Shown here piece by piece: positions 53,667 to 64,000 of a stretch of DNA of 64,000 nucleotides; positions within the stretch are counted from its first letter, which is position 1; each line of letters opens with the position of its first letter. The translations under genes and the position numbers were made by a program. The notes beneath the pieces were generated by a model. It had not been told where the DNA came from. It searched no databases and worked only from the letters and a program-made list of their open reading frames with translations. Origin of the DNA: Tragulus kanchil (taxonomy: Eukaryota > Chordata > Mammalia > Artiodactyla > Tragulidae); the NCBI GenBank assembly GCA_022376925.1, contig JAIOJX010000025.1, positions 97,491,608 to 97,555,607 on the forward strand. Reading direction: 5' to 3'.

Positions 53667-55816
53667 CTTAAGTTTTACATTATTATTCTGGATATTGACT
53701 TTCTGATGACCAATATGAGGAAACTCACCATTTAACCACAGAAAGGAAATAATACAGCCTGGAGCAATGCCAGTGTGAGAGGGAAGGGACAAAAGGAAGT
53801 CTTCTGAGTTAGAAGGACAATCTGCTAAAAGCCACATTCGGGTTAACATGTGGTGATGTTATTGGGGCATTTGATATATAGTTAATTAGGCTTTGCTTTA
53901 CTGTAACCTTTTTGAATTCCCATTTCCCACCAAGTTGGCTTGTGTGTGACTGAAATTTGACACCATGTTCACCATTCCAGTAGTTGTATTTCTTGTTTTA
54001 TGTTTTAATAGACAAATCTAATCCAGTATTTTAAAGCATTTATTTGCAGAGTTCCCCAAAAAAATTCCTTTACCTTCCCTCTATGAACCCATATTCATGT
54101 CAATATCGTATACATTATCTTGGATTTTGACATACCTTTGTTCCCTACTAGATAATGAAATTATTAAAAGGAACTCTATTATTATAGAGTTTTTGCACTT
54201 TTGCACTTTTTAGCTTTGTTTAAAGTAAGTTGTCAATAAAAATTAACTTATGATTGAAATTTTAAAATGCAGTCATCTAAGCCTCCAGCTTTGTTTATAC
54301 TGAGTCCATTGTGGAATTGGATATTGGGAAGGAGTCCTTTAAAAAAAGAAAGCGAACTTTATAAATATATGGTGGTGGTAGAAGTATTCTAACTTCTTTC
54401 AGTTAAAATATTATTACTTGGATCGGGCACGCATTGTGTTGGAAAGGGATTGAGTGACTTGTTGGTTACATGGTTTGTAAGATTTAGGGAAGGGAAGGAG
54501 TAGGAGCTATTTGATATCTTCTGCCTGCCTTTGGTGTCTACTCTGTGCTCCAGGAGATTGGTGTATTCTTTATTGGTCTCTGCCTTCCATTTTGGTGTAG
54601 TCTATGCAAACACAGGCAGGTATCAGAAGGAGGGAGGCAATGAAGTATGGGAATCTACTACACTGGCTTTCTTCCTCTTTGGTCATCACAATTGAAATGT
54701 TCTTCTGCCATAAGTCATAATTCCTATGTACCTCACAATTCTTAAGTTTTACATTATTATTCTGGATATTGACTTTCTGATGACCAATATGAGGAAACTC
54801 ACCATTTAACCACAGAAAGGAAATAATACAGCCTGGAGCAATGCCAGTGTGAGAGGGAAGGGACAAAAGGAAGTCTTCTGAGTTAGAAGGACAATCTGCT
54901 AAAAGCCACATTCGGGTTAACATGTGGTGATGTTATTGGGGCATTTGATATATAGTTAATTAGGCTTTGCTTTACTGTAACCTTTTTGAATTCCCATTTC
55001 CCACCAAGTTGGCTTGTGTGTGACTGAAATTTGACACCATGTTCACCATTCCAGTAGTTGTATTTCTTGTTTTATGTTTTAATAGACAAATCTAATCCAG
55101 TATTTTAAAGCATTTATTTGCAGAGTTCCCCAAAAAAATTCCTTTACCTTCCCTCTATGAACCCATATTCATGTCAATATCGTATACATTATCTTGGATT
55201 TTGACATACCTTTGTTCCCTACTAGATAATGAAATTATTAAAAGGAACTCTATTATTATAGAGTTTTTGCACTTTTGCACTTTTTAGCTTTGTTTAAAGT
55301 AAGTTGTCAATAAAAATTAACTTATGATTGAAATTTTAAAATGCAGTCATCTAAGCCTCCAGCTTTGTTTATACTGAGTCCATTGTGGAATTGGATATTG
55401 GGAAGGAGTCCTTTAAAAATATAAAGCTAACTTTATAAATATATGGTGGTGGTAGAAGTATTCTAACTTCTTTCAGTTAAAATATTATTACTTGGATCGG
55501 GCACGCATTGTGTTGGAAAGGGATTGAGTGACTTGTTGGTTACATGGTTTGTAAGATTTAGGGAAGGGAAGGAGTAGGAGCTATTTGATATCTTCTGCCT
55601 GCCTTTGGTGTCTACTCTGTGCTCCAGGAGATTGGTGTATTCTTTATTGGTCTCTGCCTTCCATTTTGGTGTAGTCTATGCAAACACAGGCAGGTATCAG
55701 AAGGAGGGAGGCAATGAAGTATGGGAATCTACTACACTGGCTTTCTTCCTCTTTGGTCATCACAATTGAAATGTTCTTCTGCCATAAGTCATAATTCCTA
55801 TGTACCTCACAATTCT
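53667..55816 (+). repeat. Direct duplication D18 (period 1074)
   Basis: Copy 1 is 53667-54740 and copy 2 is 54741-55816, joined at a shared 'ctt' without filler. One small block differs (aaaaaaagaaagcgaac against aaaaatataaagctaac, near 54340/55415). It overlaps D17, so the segment 52583-52763 occurs three times. No repeat family is recognised in the unit. Confidence 0.95.
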
Positions 55817-56696
55817 TCTTTTCTCTTCCCAGGTTCTGTAACCACACCAATTCCACTTATTTCTTCAGACACAAAAGTTGGAAATTTTCCCAGCTATCAT
55901 CAGCTATAAGAGTACTGCATTGATATGCATTATATTCTCTAAGTCCTCCACAAATTTGAATACTGTCTCTTTTTCAAACTCATCTCAATTATAATTATGT
56001 ACTGCAGGAATGCTGTTTCTGGTTGACAGTGAAGATATTGACAGTATTATATGTTACCATTGGTTACTATTTACAGAACACCTCCATATGGGAGACATCT
56101 CGAGGTAACAGGAAAATAGAAAAAGCAAAGTCTGTATCATTAGGTCCTTAACTCATTAGCTTTTTCCATGTGACCTCAAATAATCACTTCCATTTTTTGC
56201 CCCTGTGTTGCACTGATGTGATTTGAATTTTCACTGTATTAGGCAAAGGGCTATGTGTGGTTATGTGGATGTAGCCACAAATCTCAATAAGAGGAAATGG
56301 AGAAACCAAAGTGTGGTAGAAGTTAAAATACTAATGCTACCATACATTTATAAAATCAGCTGCACATTTTTAAAGGACTTGCCACAATTTCCAATACCAT
56401 AACGGACTCGCTGTAAACAAAGATGAGGCACAGATGATTGCACTCTAGTATTTCATTCAATTCTCAAAATCGTGGAAACAAAATTTTAGTTCTTCTTTCT
56501 TAGATGTCTTTCTTGGATCTGTTCTAGTGTGTTATGAGTGTGAATTGCAGAATGCATTTGAGGAATGCTTCCTGAATTTGTAGAATTTTTCCTTGGGAAA
56601 ACAAGTGGGGATACTTTGATTAAATGCAGGTGGAACATACTTTGTTTATTTGTTTTGAAGTGTGAGGGAAAACCTTGACTAACAGAAAAGTAATTA
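55817..56696. other. Unique sequence, nothing recognised
   Basis: AT-rich single-copy DNA with no supported gene or repeat. Confidence 0.5.
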
Positions 56697-56709
56697 TGCA
56701 TTCTATTGG

Positions 56710-56930
56710 TTGTTTAGTCACACAGTTGTGTCTGACTCAGTTGTGTCCAACTGTTTGTGACCCCATGGACTGTAGCCTGCCAACTCCTTTGTCCATGGAA
56801 TTCTCCAGGGAAGAATATTGGAGTGGGTAGCTATTCTCTTCTCCAGGGGATCTTCCTGACCCAAGGATTGAACCCAGGCCTCCCACATTGCAGGCAGATT
56901 TTTTACTATCTGAACCATCAGGGAAGCCCC
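56710..56930 (-). mobile_element. Bov-tA SINE
   Basis: Well preserved reverse Bov-tA with 'gaccccatggactgtagcct', 'aattctccagggaagaat', 'ggagtgggtagctattctct' and the tRNA part 'tgaaccatcagggaagcccc'. A 13-bp target-site duplication with one mismatch is at 56697-56709 and 56931-56943. Open frames on both strands are SINE-derived. Confidence 0.93.
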
Positions 56931-56943
56931 TGCATTATATTGG

Positions 56944-59021
56944 AGTACATACTAAACTGCCTTTAATATTTATTAAATTGTTCTTTTCCCAAATATATGA
57001 AAAAAAAAATTTTCTAATAGTGAAACAGACTGTGAACTAGCGTTTATGCCAGAAGGACTTGACCTTTATTTAGTTAACTAAGCTATGTATCTTGCTACTG
57101 ATACACAACCAATTTTCTTATTTCTAGTTCCACATATTCTACATCCCTCTATTTGATACTATAAAATTTTACATTGTATTTTACTGAATGTACTTATGAG
57201 GTTGTGAAAGATTTAATATTTAGGCTATAAACAGCAAAGTTAAATAATAGTTAATTTACTTCTGTTTCTCAATTGTTTATTAGTTCAAGTAGAAATGATA
57301 CACGTCTTTGACTTCTATTAATAACATGAATATGAAAATGCTATAATTCTTCAGATCATTAAAGTCAATAATCATTTACTAGCTATTTTAGCAGCATTTA
57401 CTCAGAAAACATATTTTGCCAAACACCACCTAAGAAAACAGGGATTGGAACCTAAAAGTACTTGCAGTTTGATGAAAACAATAGATATATAACTAGATAA
57501 TGTAATATGAAGAACTGCCAGTTGAATATATACACTTACATATGATTATATGGATATAAAATCACAAAGGTAAGAGCAAGGCATATTAGTCAAAATAAAT
57601 TAGGCTGTCCCTAAAATCAATGTGCTATAACATTAATGGTATTTTATTTCTGTCTCTCATTCTCTGTGTTAAAGGCAGGCAGATAGGTTGATATAGGCAT
57701 TAACAGACACCCAAGGATTGAGCCAACAAAGGGTTGATCTTGACACATGCTTTAAATCAACAATCACAGAGCATTCACAAAAAATCACACACTGAATCTT
57801 AAAGCTTCTTCCTGGAAATAACCTTTTCACTTACATTTTTGTTTCACTGATTCAAATAATCATATAACCACACTCATCTTCAGAGGAAGTGAAGAAGCCA
57901 ACATGTTCAGAAAAGGAGGAGAACTAAAATAGTTGTTAAGAGCTCAAATGATTGGTGCAAATTTAAATTGTTGAATTTGAATATGTAACTCAGAGACTAT
58001 TTCACAGAAAAGGTAATACTTGAAGTAACTCATGAAATAGGAGAAACATATTTCTTTCAGCAGATTAGTTATTTCAAAGAAATTTGTACCCTGGTCATTT
58101 TCATGCAAGGACTTGTGGTAATAAACAAGGATTTGTGTTTCTGAATATTAGCCAAAATTTTTCCATACAAGCTACAGCCATGTAATGATTTGGTATTTTT
58201 TTTTAAAAAAGCCTAAAATATCTCATCAATGTTTTTTTAAAATGGTCTATGTCCTCTGTAATATACTCAAACTGATACCAATGTTTTTACAAGTTTACGA
58301 GTGTGCTTGAGATTATTTTTGAATGCTATATAGTTTTTCTCATGCTAAACATTTCCTTCTAGTTGTGATATGTCATTTTCAAAGCGAAACTAGATGATAC
58401 AAGCTTGATTTATTTATTAAATGACCTTTGTTAGTTTTTTGATGTCCCAATATACTGGAAGCTCTTTATAAAGAAAGGATAAAAATAAATGCACAAAATA
58501 TTTTTTCTTGCATACCAGAAAAAGCTGTTGTGTTATTGTTGAATAAAATTTGAACTGAATAAAGTAGATACATTTTTTGCAAAACTCAGAAAATGACAGT
58601 GCTATAGCATATACTTGTCCTGGGATATTCGATTTGCCAGTTTTAGAACAGTCATTAGAAGACAATGCTCTATCTGGGAGAATTCATCTGTGGATGAAAC
58701 TATAACATATTTGATATATTTTTAAAATAGGTTCAAAATAAGTTTCAAGTATAACAGTGGAACATTAGGAAGCCTTCCAAACTATAAGTCCTTGAGAAGA
58801 GAGTTGTAGTCTTATTTTTATTTTCCTTTGAAAGATATTGTTGGAAGGTGGGATTCTTCAGTAAAATATCTATAGTTTTCTTTAAAAGCTATTTTATAAA
58901 AATTTTTCCCAACTATCTAGAAAATGTTGCCAACATCCTACCAGTCTTTCCAAAGGAGTCAAGTTGATTTCCATCTTCAACTGCAAATAAAGCTTCTTTT
59001 TTTATGAAATTCTCTCTTCTC
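56944..59021. other. Unique sequence, nothing recognised
   Basis: About 2 kb of AT-rich DNA. The longest frame is 82 codons (58417-58665, minus) without a recognisable domain. No repeat family is assigned. Confidence 0.5.
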
Positions 59022-59344
59022 ACTTTATTGCCTATTTCAATGTTTATTTCTCATTTCCTCCAACTACCTGCTTTTCTTCTCTATAGTCAGACAACAATTT
59101 CCTGCCTGAATGTCCAGAGTTTTATTTTGTATTTTCAATTCTATCTTCTGGGTTTAAAATAGTTTCTTCTGTATGTTTCATTGAAATGCTACCAGTTTCT
59201 CTTCCAAATTCCTTATACAGAAGAAATCAGAAATTCCAAGACACTGGCTTCTGGGTGCATTCAGAATATGCATTCACAGTTCTTGGAATGTTCACAAATA
59301 TGTATTGTTATATATGTTGCACAAAAGAGGAAATTAAGGTTGAG

Positions 59345-59527
59345 AGGTAATTATTATAATAGCAATAATTATAATAGTTAATGTATTTTTATCTTCTAGG
59401 AACTGTGATTTGTCTGTTGTAGGACTTATTTAATCCATACAATAATTCTAAAAGGTGGATAGCATTGTCTCTATTTCATAGGAGAAAATGAAACTCAAAA
59501 GTATTAAATAATTGGCCTATTGAGTAC
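59345..59527 (-). mobile_element. MIR SINE (D19 copy 1)
   Basis: Reverse MIR over most of its length: 'aataattataatagttaatg', 'acttatttaatccatacaat', 'aattctaaaaggtggatagc', 'ctctatttcataggagaaaa', 'tgaaactcaaaagtatt'. Repeated at 60464-60646. Confidence 0.8.
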
Positions 59528-59697
59528 GGACCTTTAACTCTCATTTTGTAAAGAGATCCCCTAAATGGTATTTACAACATAAGTCATAGGACAATTGACA
59601 CAATTTCTGTGATTAACCCCAGCTCTCATGTAAAACTCATTTCTACCAAAATATCACATAAGGTATGTTGATTTTTCCCAAGGTTAAAAAAAAAAAG

Positions 59698-60100
59698 TTC
59701 TTTGGTCTGTGCTGGCCTGCTTAAACAAAATACCACAGAATGTGTAATTTATAAATAGCAGAAGTTTATTGTTCACGGTTTGGGAGGCTGAAAGTCCAAG
59801 TTCAAGATGCTGGCTGGCATGGTCCTGTCATGGTAAAGGCCCTCTTCTTGAATCATAACCAATGCCTTCTCTCCGTCCACCTTACATGGTGACAGGGACC
59901 GCGATCTCTCTGGAGCCTCCTTTATAACAGCACTCATCCCATTCAGCAAGGAGCAACTGGGGACACTAGCACACATGCACGAAGGCTTTGGTCACATGAA
60001 CTAGGAATCTCCCGAAGTTTCCACCTCCTAATGCTATCATCCTTAGAGGCTATCACTTTAACATGTAACTTTTGGGGGCACAAACATTCAGATCATAGCA
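59698..60100 (-). mobile_element. MLT1 (MaLR) LTR (D19 copy 1)
   Basis: Nearly complete reverse MLT1 LTR: 'aaacaaaataccacagaatg', 'agaagtttattgttcacggt', 'gggaggctgaaagtccaag', 'ctctctggagcctcctttat', 'tttccacctcctaatgctat', terminal 'cagatcatagca'. It is a solitary LTR of the old ERVL-MaLR group, with no internal coding region. Repeated at 60817-61219. Confidence 0.88.
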
Positions 60101-60816
60101 TGTGATAATGTCAATACAGAGTCTACTAGCTGGTATTCTTACTTTATTGCCTATTTCAATGTTTATTTCTCATTTCCTCCAACTACCTGCTTTTCTTCTC
60201 TATAGTCAGACAACAATTTCCTGCCTGAATGTCCAGAGTTTTATTTTGTATTTTCAATTCTATCTTCTGGGTTTAAAATAGTTTCTTCTGTATGTTTCAT
60301 TGAAATGCTACCAGTTTCTCTTCCAAATTCCTTATACAGAAGAAATCAGAAATTCCAAGACACTGGCTTCTGGGTGCATTCAGAATATGCATTCACAGTT
60401 CTTGGAATGTTCACAAATATGTATTGTTATATATGTTGCACAAAAGAGGAAATTAAGGTTGAGAGGTAATTATTATAATAGCAATAATTATAATAGTTAA
60501 TGTATTTTTATCTTCTAGGAACTGTGATTTGTCTGTTGTAGGACTTATTTAATCCATACAATAATTCTAAAAGGTGGATAGCATTGTCTCTATTTCATAG
60601 GAGAAAATGAAACTCAAAAGTATTAAATAATTGGCCTATTGAGTACGGACCTTTAACTCTCATTTTGTAAAGAGATCCCCTAAATGGTATTTACAACATA
60701 AGTCATAGGACAATTGACACAATTTCTGTGATTAACCCCAGCTCTCATGTAAAACTCATTTCTACCAAAATATCACATAAGGTATGTTGATTTTTCCCAA
60801 GGTTAAAAAAAAAAAG

Positions 60817-61219
60817 TTCTTTGGTCTGTGCTGGCCTGCTTAAACAAAATACCACAGAATGTGTAATTTATAAATAGCAGAAGTTTATTGTTCACGGTTT
60901 GGGAGGCTGAAAGTCCAAGTTCAAGATGCTGGCTGGCATGGTCCTGTCATGGTAAAGGCCCTCTTCTTGAATCATAACCAATGCCTTCTCTCCGTCCACC
61001 TTACATGGTGACAGGGACCGCGATCTCTCTGGAGCCTCCTTTATAACAGCACTCATCCCATTCAGCAAGGAGCAACTGGGGACACTAGCACACATGCACG
61101 AAGGCTTTGGTCACATGAACTAGGAATCTCCCGAAGTTTCCACCTCCTAATGCTATCATCCTTAGAGGCTATCACTTTAACATGTAACTTTTGGGGGCAC
61201 AAACATTCAGATCATAGCA
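60817..61219 (-). mobile_element. MLT1 (MaLR) LTR (D19 copy 2)
   Basis: Second copy of 59698-60100 created by D19. Frames of 67 codons within both copies are chance. Confidence 0.88.
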
Positions 61220-61260
61220 TGTGATAATGTCAATACAGAGTCTACTAGCTGGTATTCTTA

Positions 61261-62384
61261 CTTTGGTTCAATTGCTTTTAGCACATTGCAATGCATCATA
61301 ATTACAATTGGTTAAAACTTTACCACATATATTATTTTAAATACTATTCTAAGAATAATCTAATTTGTTATGATACAGGAAATGACTATAAAAGGATGTT
61401 TAGAAACTTAAAAATTGTTATTTAACTTGTGGCCAGATCTTTTGAGAATTATCCACCTTCAAGATAAAGTATGCCAGTTTTTTTCCACTTGCCACAACTG
61501 GGTGAATTTGCTGAACTTTGTATGGCATTGTAGATATTAATTGCACCCATACCTTTTCCTCTTTAAGTCTACATGACTTCTACTCTGGATGGAGTATATT
61601 TTCCAGTGCCATGCGTGATGCCAAACTTGGCCGTATGATTTTCTTTGCTTAAAGTAATCTTAGTAAGCATGCTAAAACATGTGGGTATGGTTTGCCCTGC
61701 TCTCTTGAGCACCTATGTTTTGCTATAAGAATGTGCTATGAATAACGCCTGAGTAAAAAATAATCATCATTTAAAAATACGCACAACAGAGTAGAGCCTA
61801 ACCTACAGTTCAGAGCCAAGATTAGTTGATTCCCAATAGACCACAGACTCTATAAATATTTGAGACTATTAAGCAGCAAAAATAATACTTCAGATGGTCA
61901 ATGGTATGCTAAAATGCAGGTATAAACAAGTAAAATCAGTCCCTTTAAGAAAAATGAGTAGCCACATTTTAGGATGTTATTCTTTAGAAGACTTGTGGTA
62001 TTTGCTGTTATACTCTGCCAAGTTAAACCAGGGATTCCAGCTCATACTGTTATCATCACTTTCATGGACACTGATTCAGAATTTGACAATGTTTTTATAA
62101 TTAACTTAATATGTTAACTATTCATGAAATATTTCATTTCTGTGAATTTTAGTCAGCTCACACAGTGGACTCACAATCTTTTCCCCTTCTCATCTATAAT
62201 GTCTTTAAAACTTAAATAACTTATGTTATTTAAATAACTTATGTTAAGTTATAACTTGGAATAACTAATTCCAAGTACCCAATCAGATAAAATTTCAGTG
62301 ATAGCATTGCATTTGTCTTGTCCTCTGTTTATGTTAACCTTCTTTTAATCCAACAATCATATTGGAAACATGCATAATATACAG
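61261..62384. other. Unique sequence, nothing recognised
   Basis: AT-rich DNA. A short local direct repeat of 'ttaaataacttatgtta' lies at 62213-62246. No gene is supported. Confidence 0.5.
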
Positions 62385-62562
62385 GTTATGAATGTGGACT
62401 CTGTAATTAGACTGAATTCAATGACAATTAGTTAATCTTCTTAAACTTCAAATGCCTACTTTTGAGAGGACTAATATTAATACCTGCCTTTACAGTTGTT
62501 GCCAGTGGTAAACCAGTAAGTGCAATTCTTAGCACCATGGTTGACACATAGTAAGTACTCAG
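62385..62562 (+). mobile_element. MIR SINE
   Basis: Forward MIR: 'aatgtggactctgtaattag', 'aatcttcttaaacttcaaat', 'actaatattaatacctgcct', 'ttcttagcaccatggttgac', 'acatagtaagtactcagtg' follow the consensus order from the tRNA-related head to the 3' end. Confidence 0.75.
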
Positions 62563-64000
62563 TGGGCAGTGTGGAGCACTTTCCGAAAGGAAATTATAAG
62601 GCAAAGTACTGCCATTTTCCTTTATCATACAAGGGCCATCACAATATGATCCAAAACTGCCTTGAGAAACCTATGCTATTAGATACCCTCCTTGAACACT
62701 AAATGCCATTCATACAATTCTTCCTTGCTTTAGTATATGCTTTTTTTTTTTTGCCTATATCTTTATTCTTTTCTTTTGTTCTCTAGCAGCCTAATTCCTC
62801 TGTTTAAAGACAGTTCATATGTCTCGTTCTCTAAGAGAACCTCTGTGATATATTTATGATGAAATTAGAAATTTCATCTTCATTATCCTATATTTTTTTA
62901 CTATAGTTTTAACTCTATGTGAACTATCCATCATGTGGTCAACTGAAAGAGTGTTTGGGGTCATTTTTATTCATCTACATAATACTGAATCCTGTGGCCA
63001 TACTCAGTATGTGTTTATTAAATTAATGAATACAGGTATTCAAAAATGAATGAGAATAATTTTTCACTTTGTGAAACATGTTGCCATGTGAAGACTCTCT
63101 ATGCATTTGTATTTCCTGGCAAAAGGATTAAATACAGAATCTTCCATGAATTTAATTTTCCATGTGATCACAGGACCTTAGATCTGTGAATATCATAGAA
63201 ACCATCCAAATATTCCTTTCTATAATTTAAATGAGTTCATCATTATATAATCCCATCATTATATAATCTTAATATGTTAGATCTTGTTATTTTATTCAAA
63301 ATGACTCAGTTTTTCATATTGGACATCTCAGGTAAATATTGAACATTTTAAGAGTTTCTTTGAATTTTACTTTTCTTGCTATACTCTCCAAATTGAATAT
63401 TCTCTGTGTAAATTTGGAGAGCACAGTTGGATGTCTCTATGAAATCTTGAATAATTTTGATTCTAATTTAACTGTGATAGACTAACTTCAGCATCTTGAT
63501 TAGCCTCAATATTTTTACTGTTCAGTCAGGCATTTTTGTCAATAAGTTGAAGATTACAAAATACAGAAATGAACACCTGCTATAATTTCCATCTTCACTA
63601 CTTAAAAAAAAAAAGTCTCAATTCCAGAAGAAAATAAGAAAACCCTCAAGGATTAGATGCTTTACCATTTTGTCTTATATTTCATCTATGTCTGTAATTT
63701 AAGCATGTCTGTAGATTTTAGTTATAGTAATGATCTCAAACTGGGTACTCATTCTGTGTGAGGCATTGCATAAACTTTAGATCATTGAATTCAAATAACT
63801 CATTGAATTCTAAGTTGATGCTAAGAAGCAGCAACCATTATCTTCATCATATATAGACACATATATGGACAGGTAGATAGATAAATAGATATGAAGTCTC
63901 AGATAACTTCATTTGGCTTCAGGTGTATATTTAAAGAGAAGCCAAACCTGGCTCTGCATTCAGTTTTAAAAATTTCCAAATCCCTTTATCTTTCTATGCA
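62563..64000. other. Mostly unrecognised; possible MIR at 63750-63860
   Basis: At 63755-63845 'ctgtgtgaggcattgcataa' and 'attcaaataactcattgaat' resemble a reverse MIR. A short gata-type repeat lies near 63875-63890 and a T11 run near 62742. No gene is supported. Confidence 0.45.

Larger units (their letters stand above)
51688..53848 (+). repeat. Direct duplication D17 (period 1085)
   Basis: Copy 1 is 51688-52763 and copy 2 is 52773-53848, with 9 unmatched bases between. Both copies hold a run of exactly 25 A. Differences: one C lost (gtcccct against gtccct near 52290/53375), and one G gained near the right edge. Confidence 0.95.
59022..61260 (+). repeat. Direct duplication D19 (period 1119)
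   Basis: Copy 1 is 59022-60140 and copy 2 is 60141-61260, joined at a shared 'actt' without filler. I found no internal difference. The unit holds a MIR and an MLT1 LTR. Confidence 0.96.

Noticed and set aside
1..61260. Satellite array or segmental duplication as the explanation of the 1.1-kb repeats
   Set aside because: Satellites repeat one sequence many times. Here each unit is different and occurs two (rarely three) times. Known segmental duplications are not uniform in size like this.
62213..62246. Short repeat of 'ttaaataacttatgtta' as a regulatory element
   Set aside because: A single local AT-rich repeat with no further structure. Likely replication slippage.
1..64000. CRISPR array, phage, plasmid or bacterial defence system
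   Set aside because: Repeat families are mammalian (Bov-tA, BovB, L1, MIR, MLT1). There are no compact operons, ribosome binding sites or regular short spacer arrays.

Overview
The window looks like noncoding DNA from a ruminant genome (cattle, buffalo, sheep, goat or deer type). The evidence is the repeat content: several tRNA-Glu-derived Bov-tA SINEs, CHR-type SINEs, BovB (RTE-clade) LINE pieces and a ruminant-style L1, on a background of old mammalian repeats (MIR, L2, L1M, MLT1/MaLR LTRs, a Tigger1 DNA transposon remnant). The sequence is AT-rich. I find no spliced or single-exon host gene. The only host-gene-derived sequence is an ACP1 (low-molecular-weight protein tyrosine phosphatase) retrocopy on the minus strand near 6.75-7.45 kb.

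Layout. 1-5.1 kb: no genes, with BovB, Bov-tA and CHR SINEs. 5.1-7.65 kb: an old MLT1 LTR interrupted by a Bov-tA and by the ACP1 retrocopy, the latter bounded by a perfect 15-bp target-site duplication. 7.65-11.3 kb: nothing recognised. 11.3-22.17 kb: a CHR SINE, then a near full-length, dead L1 on the minus strand (5' end near 22151, 3' tail near 13014). 22.7-26.8 kb: Bov-tA and BovB. 28-30.2 kb: an old MER-like element. 30.6-39.1 kb: decayed L1M. 42.4-43.5 kb: Tigger1 and MIRs. 45.4-51.6 kb: L2-like fragments and a G-rich CHR SINE. 51.6-56.9 kb: MIR and Bov-tA. 59-61.3 kb: MIR and MLT1. 61.3-64 kb: MIR.

The dominant and most unusual property is not a gene. I count nineteen direct tandem duplications, each about 1.06-1.20 kb long, spread over the whole window and covering unrelated sequences (old L1, young L1, SINEs, LTRs, plain single-copy DNA). 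Their copies are almost identical. Differences are mostly small indels and cluster at copy edges, some junctions carry 8-26 bases of filler, and several duplications overlap so that short segments occur three times. Roughly 20 kb of the 64 kb is second-copy sequence. No transposon or satellite mechanism I know explains one fixed size on unrelated sequence. The leading explanation is an assembly artefact: un-collapsed overlaps at contig or gap-fill joins, or the two haplotypes placed in tandem. A real burst of templated duplication is the alternative to exclude. All small open frames in the window are best read as chance or repeat-derived.
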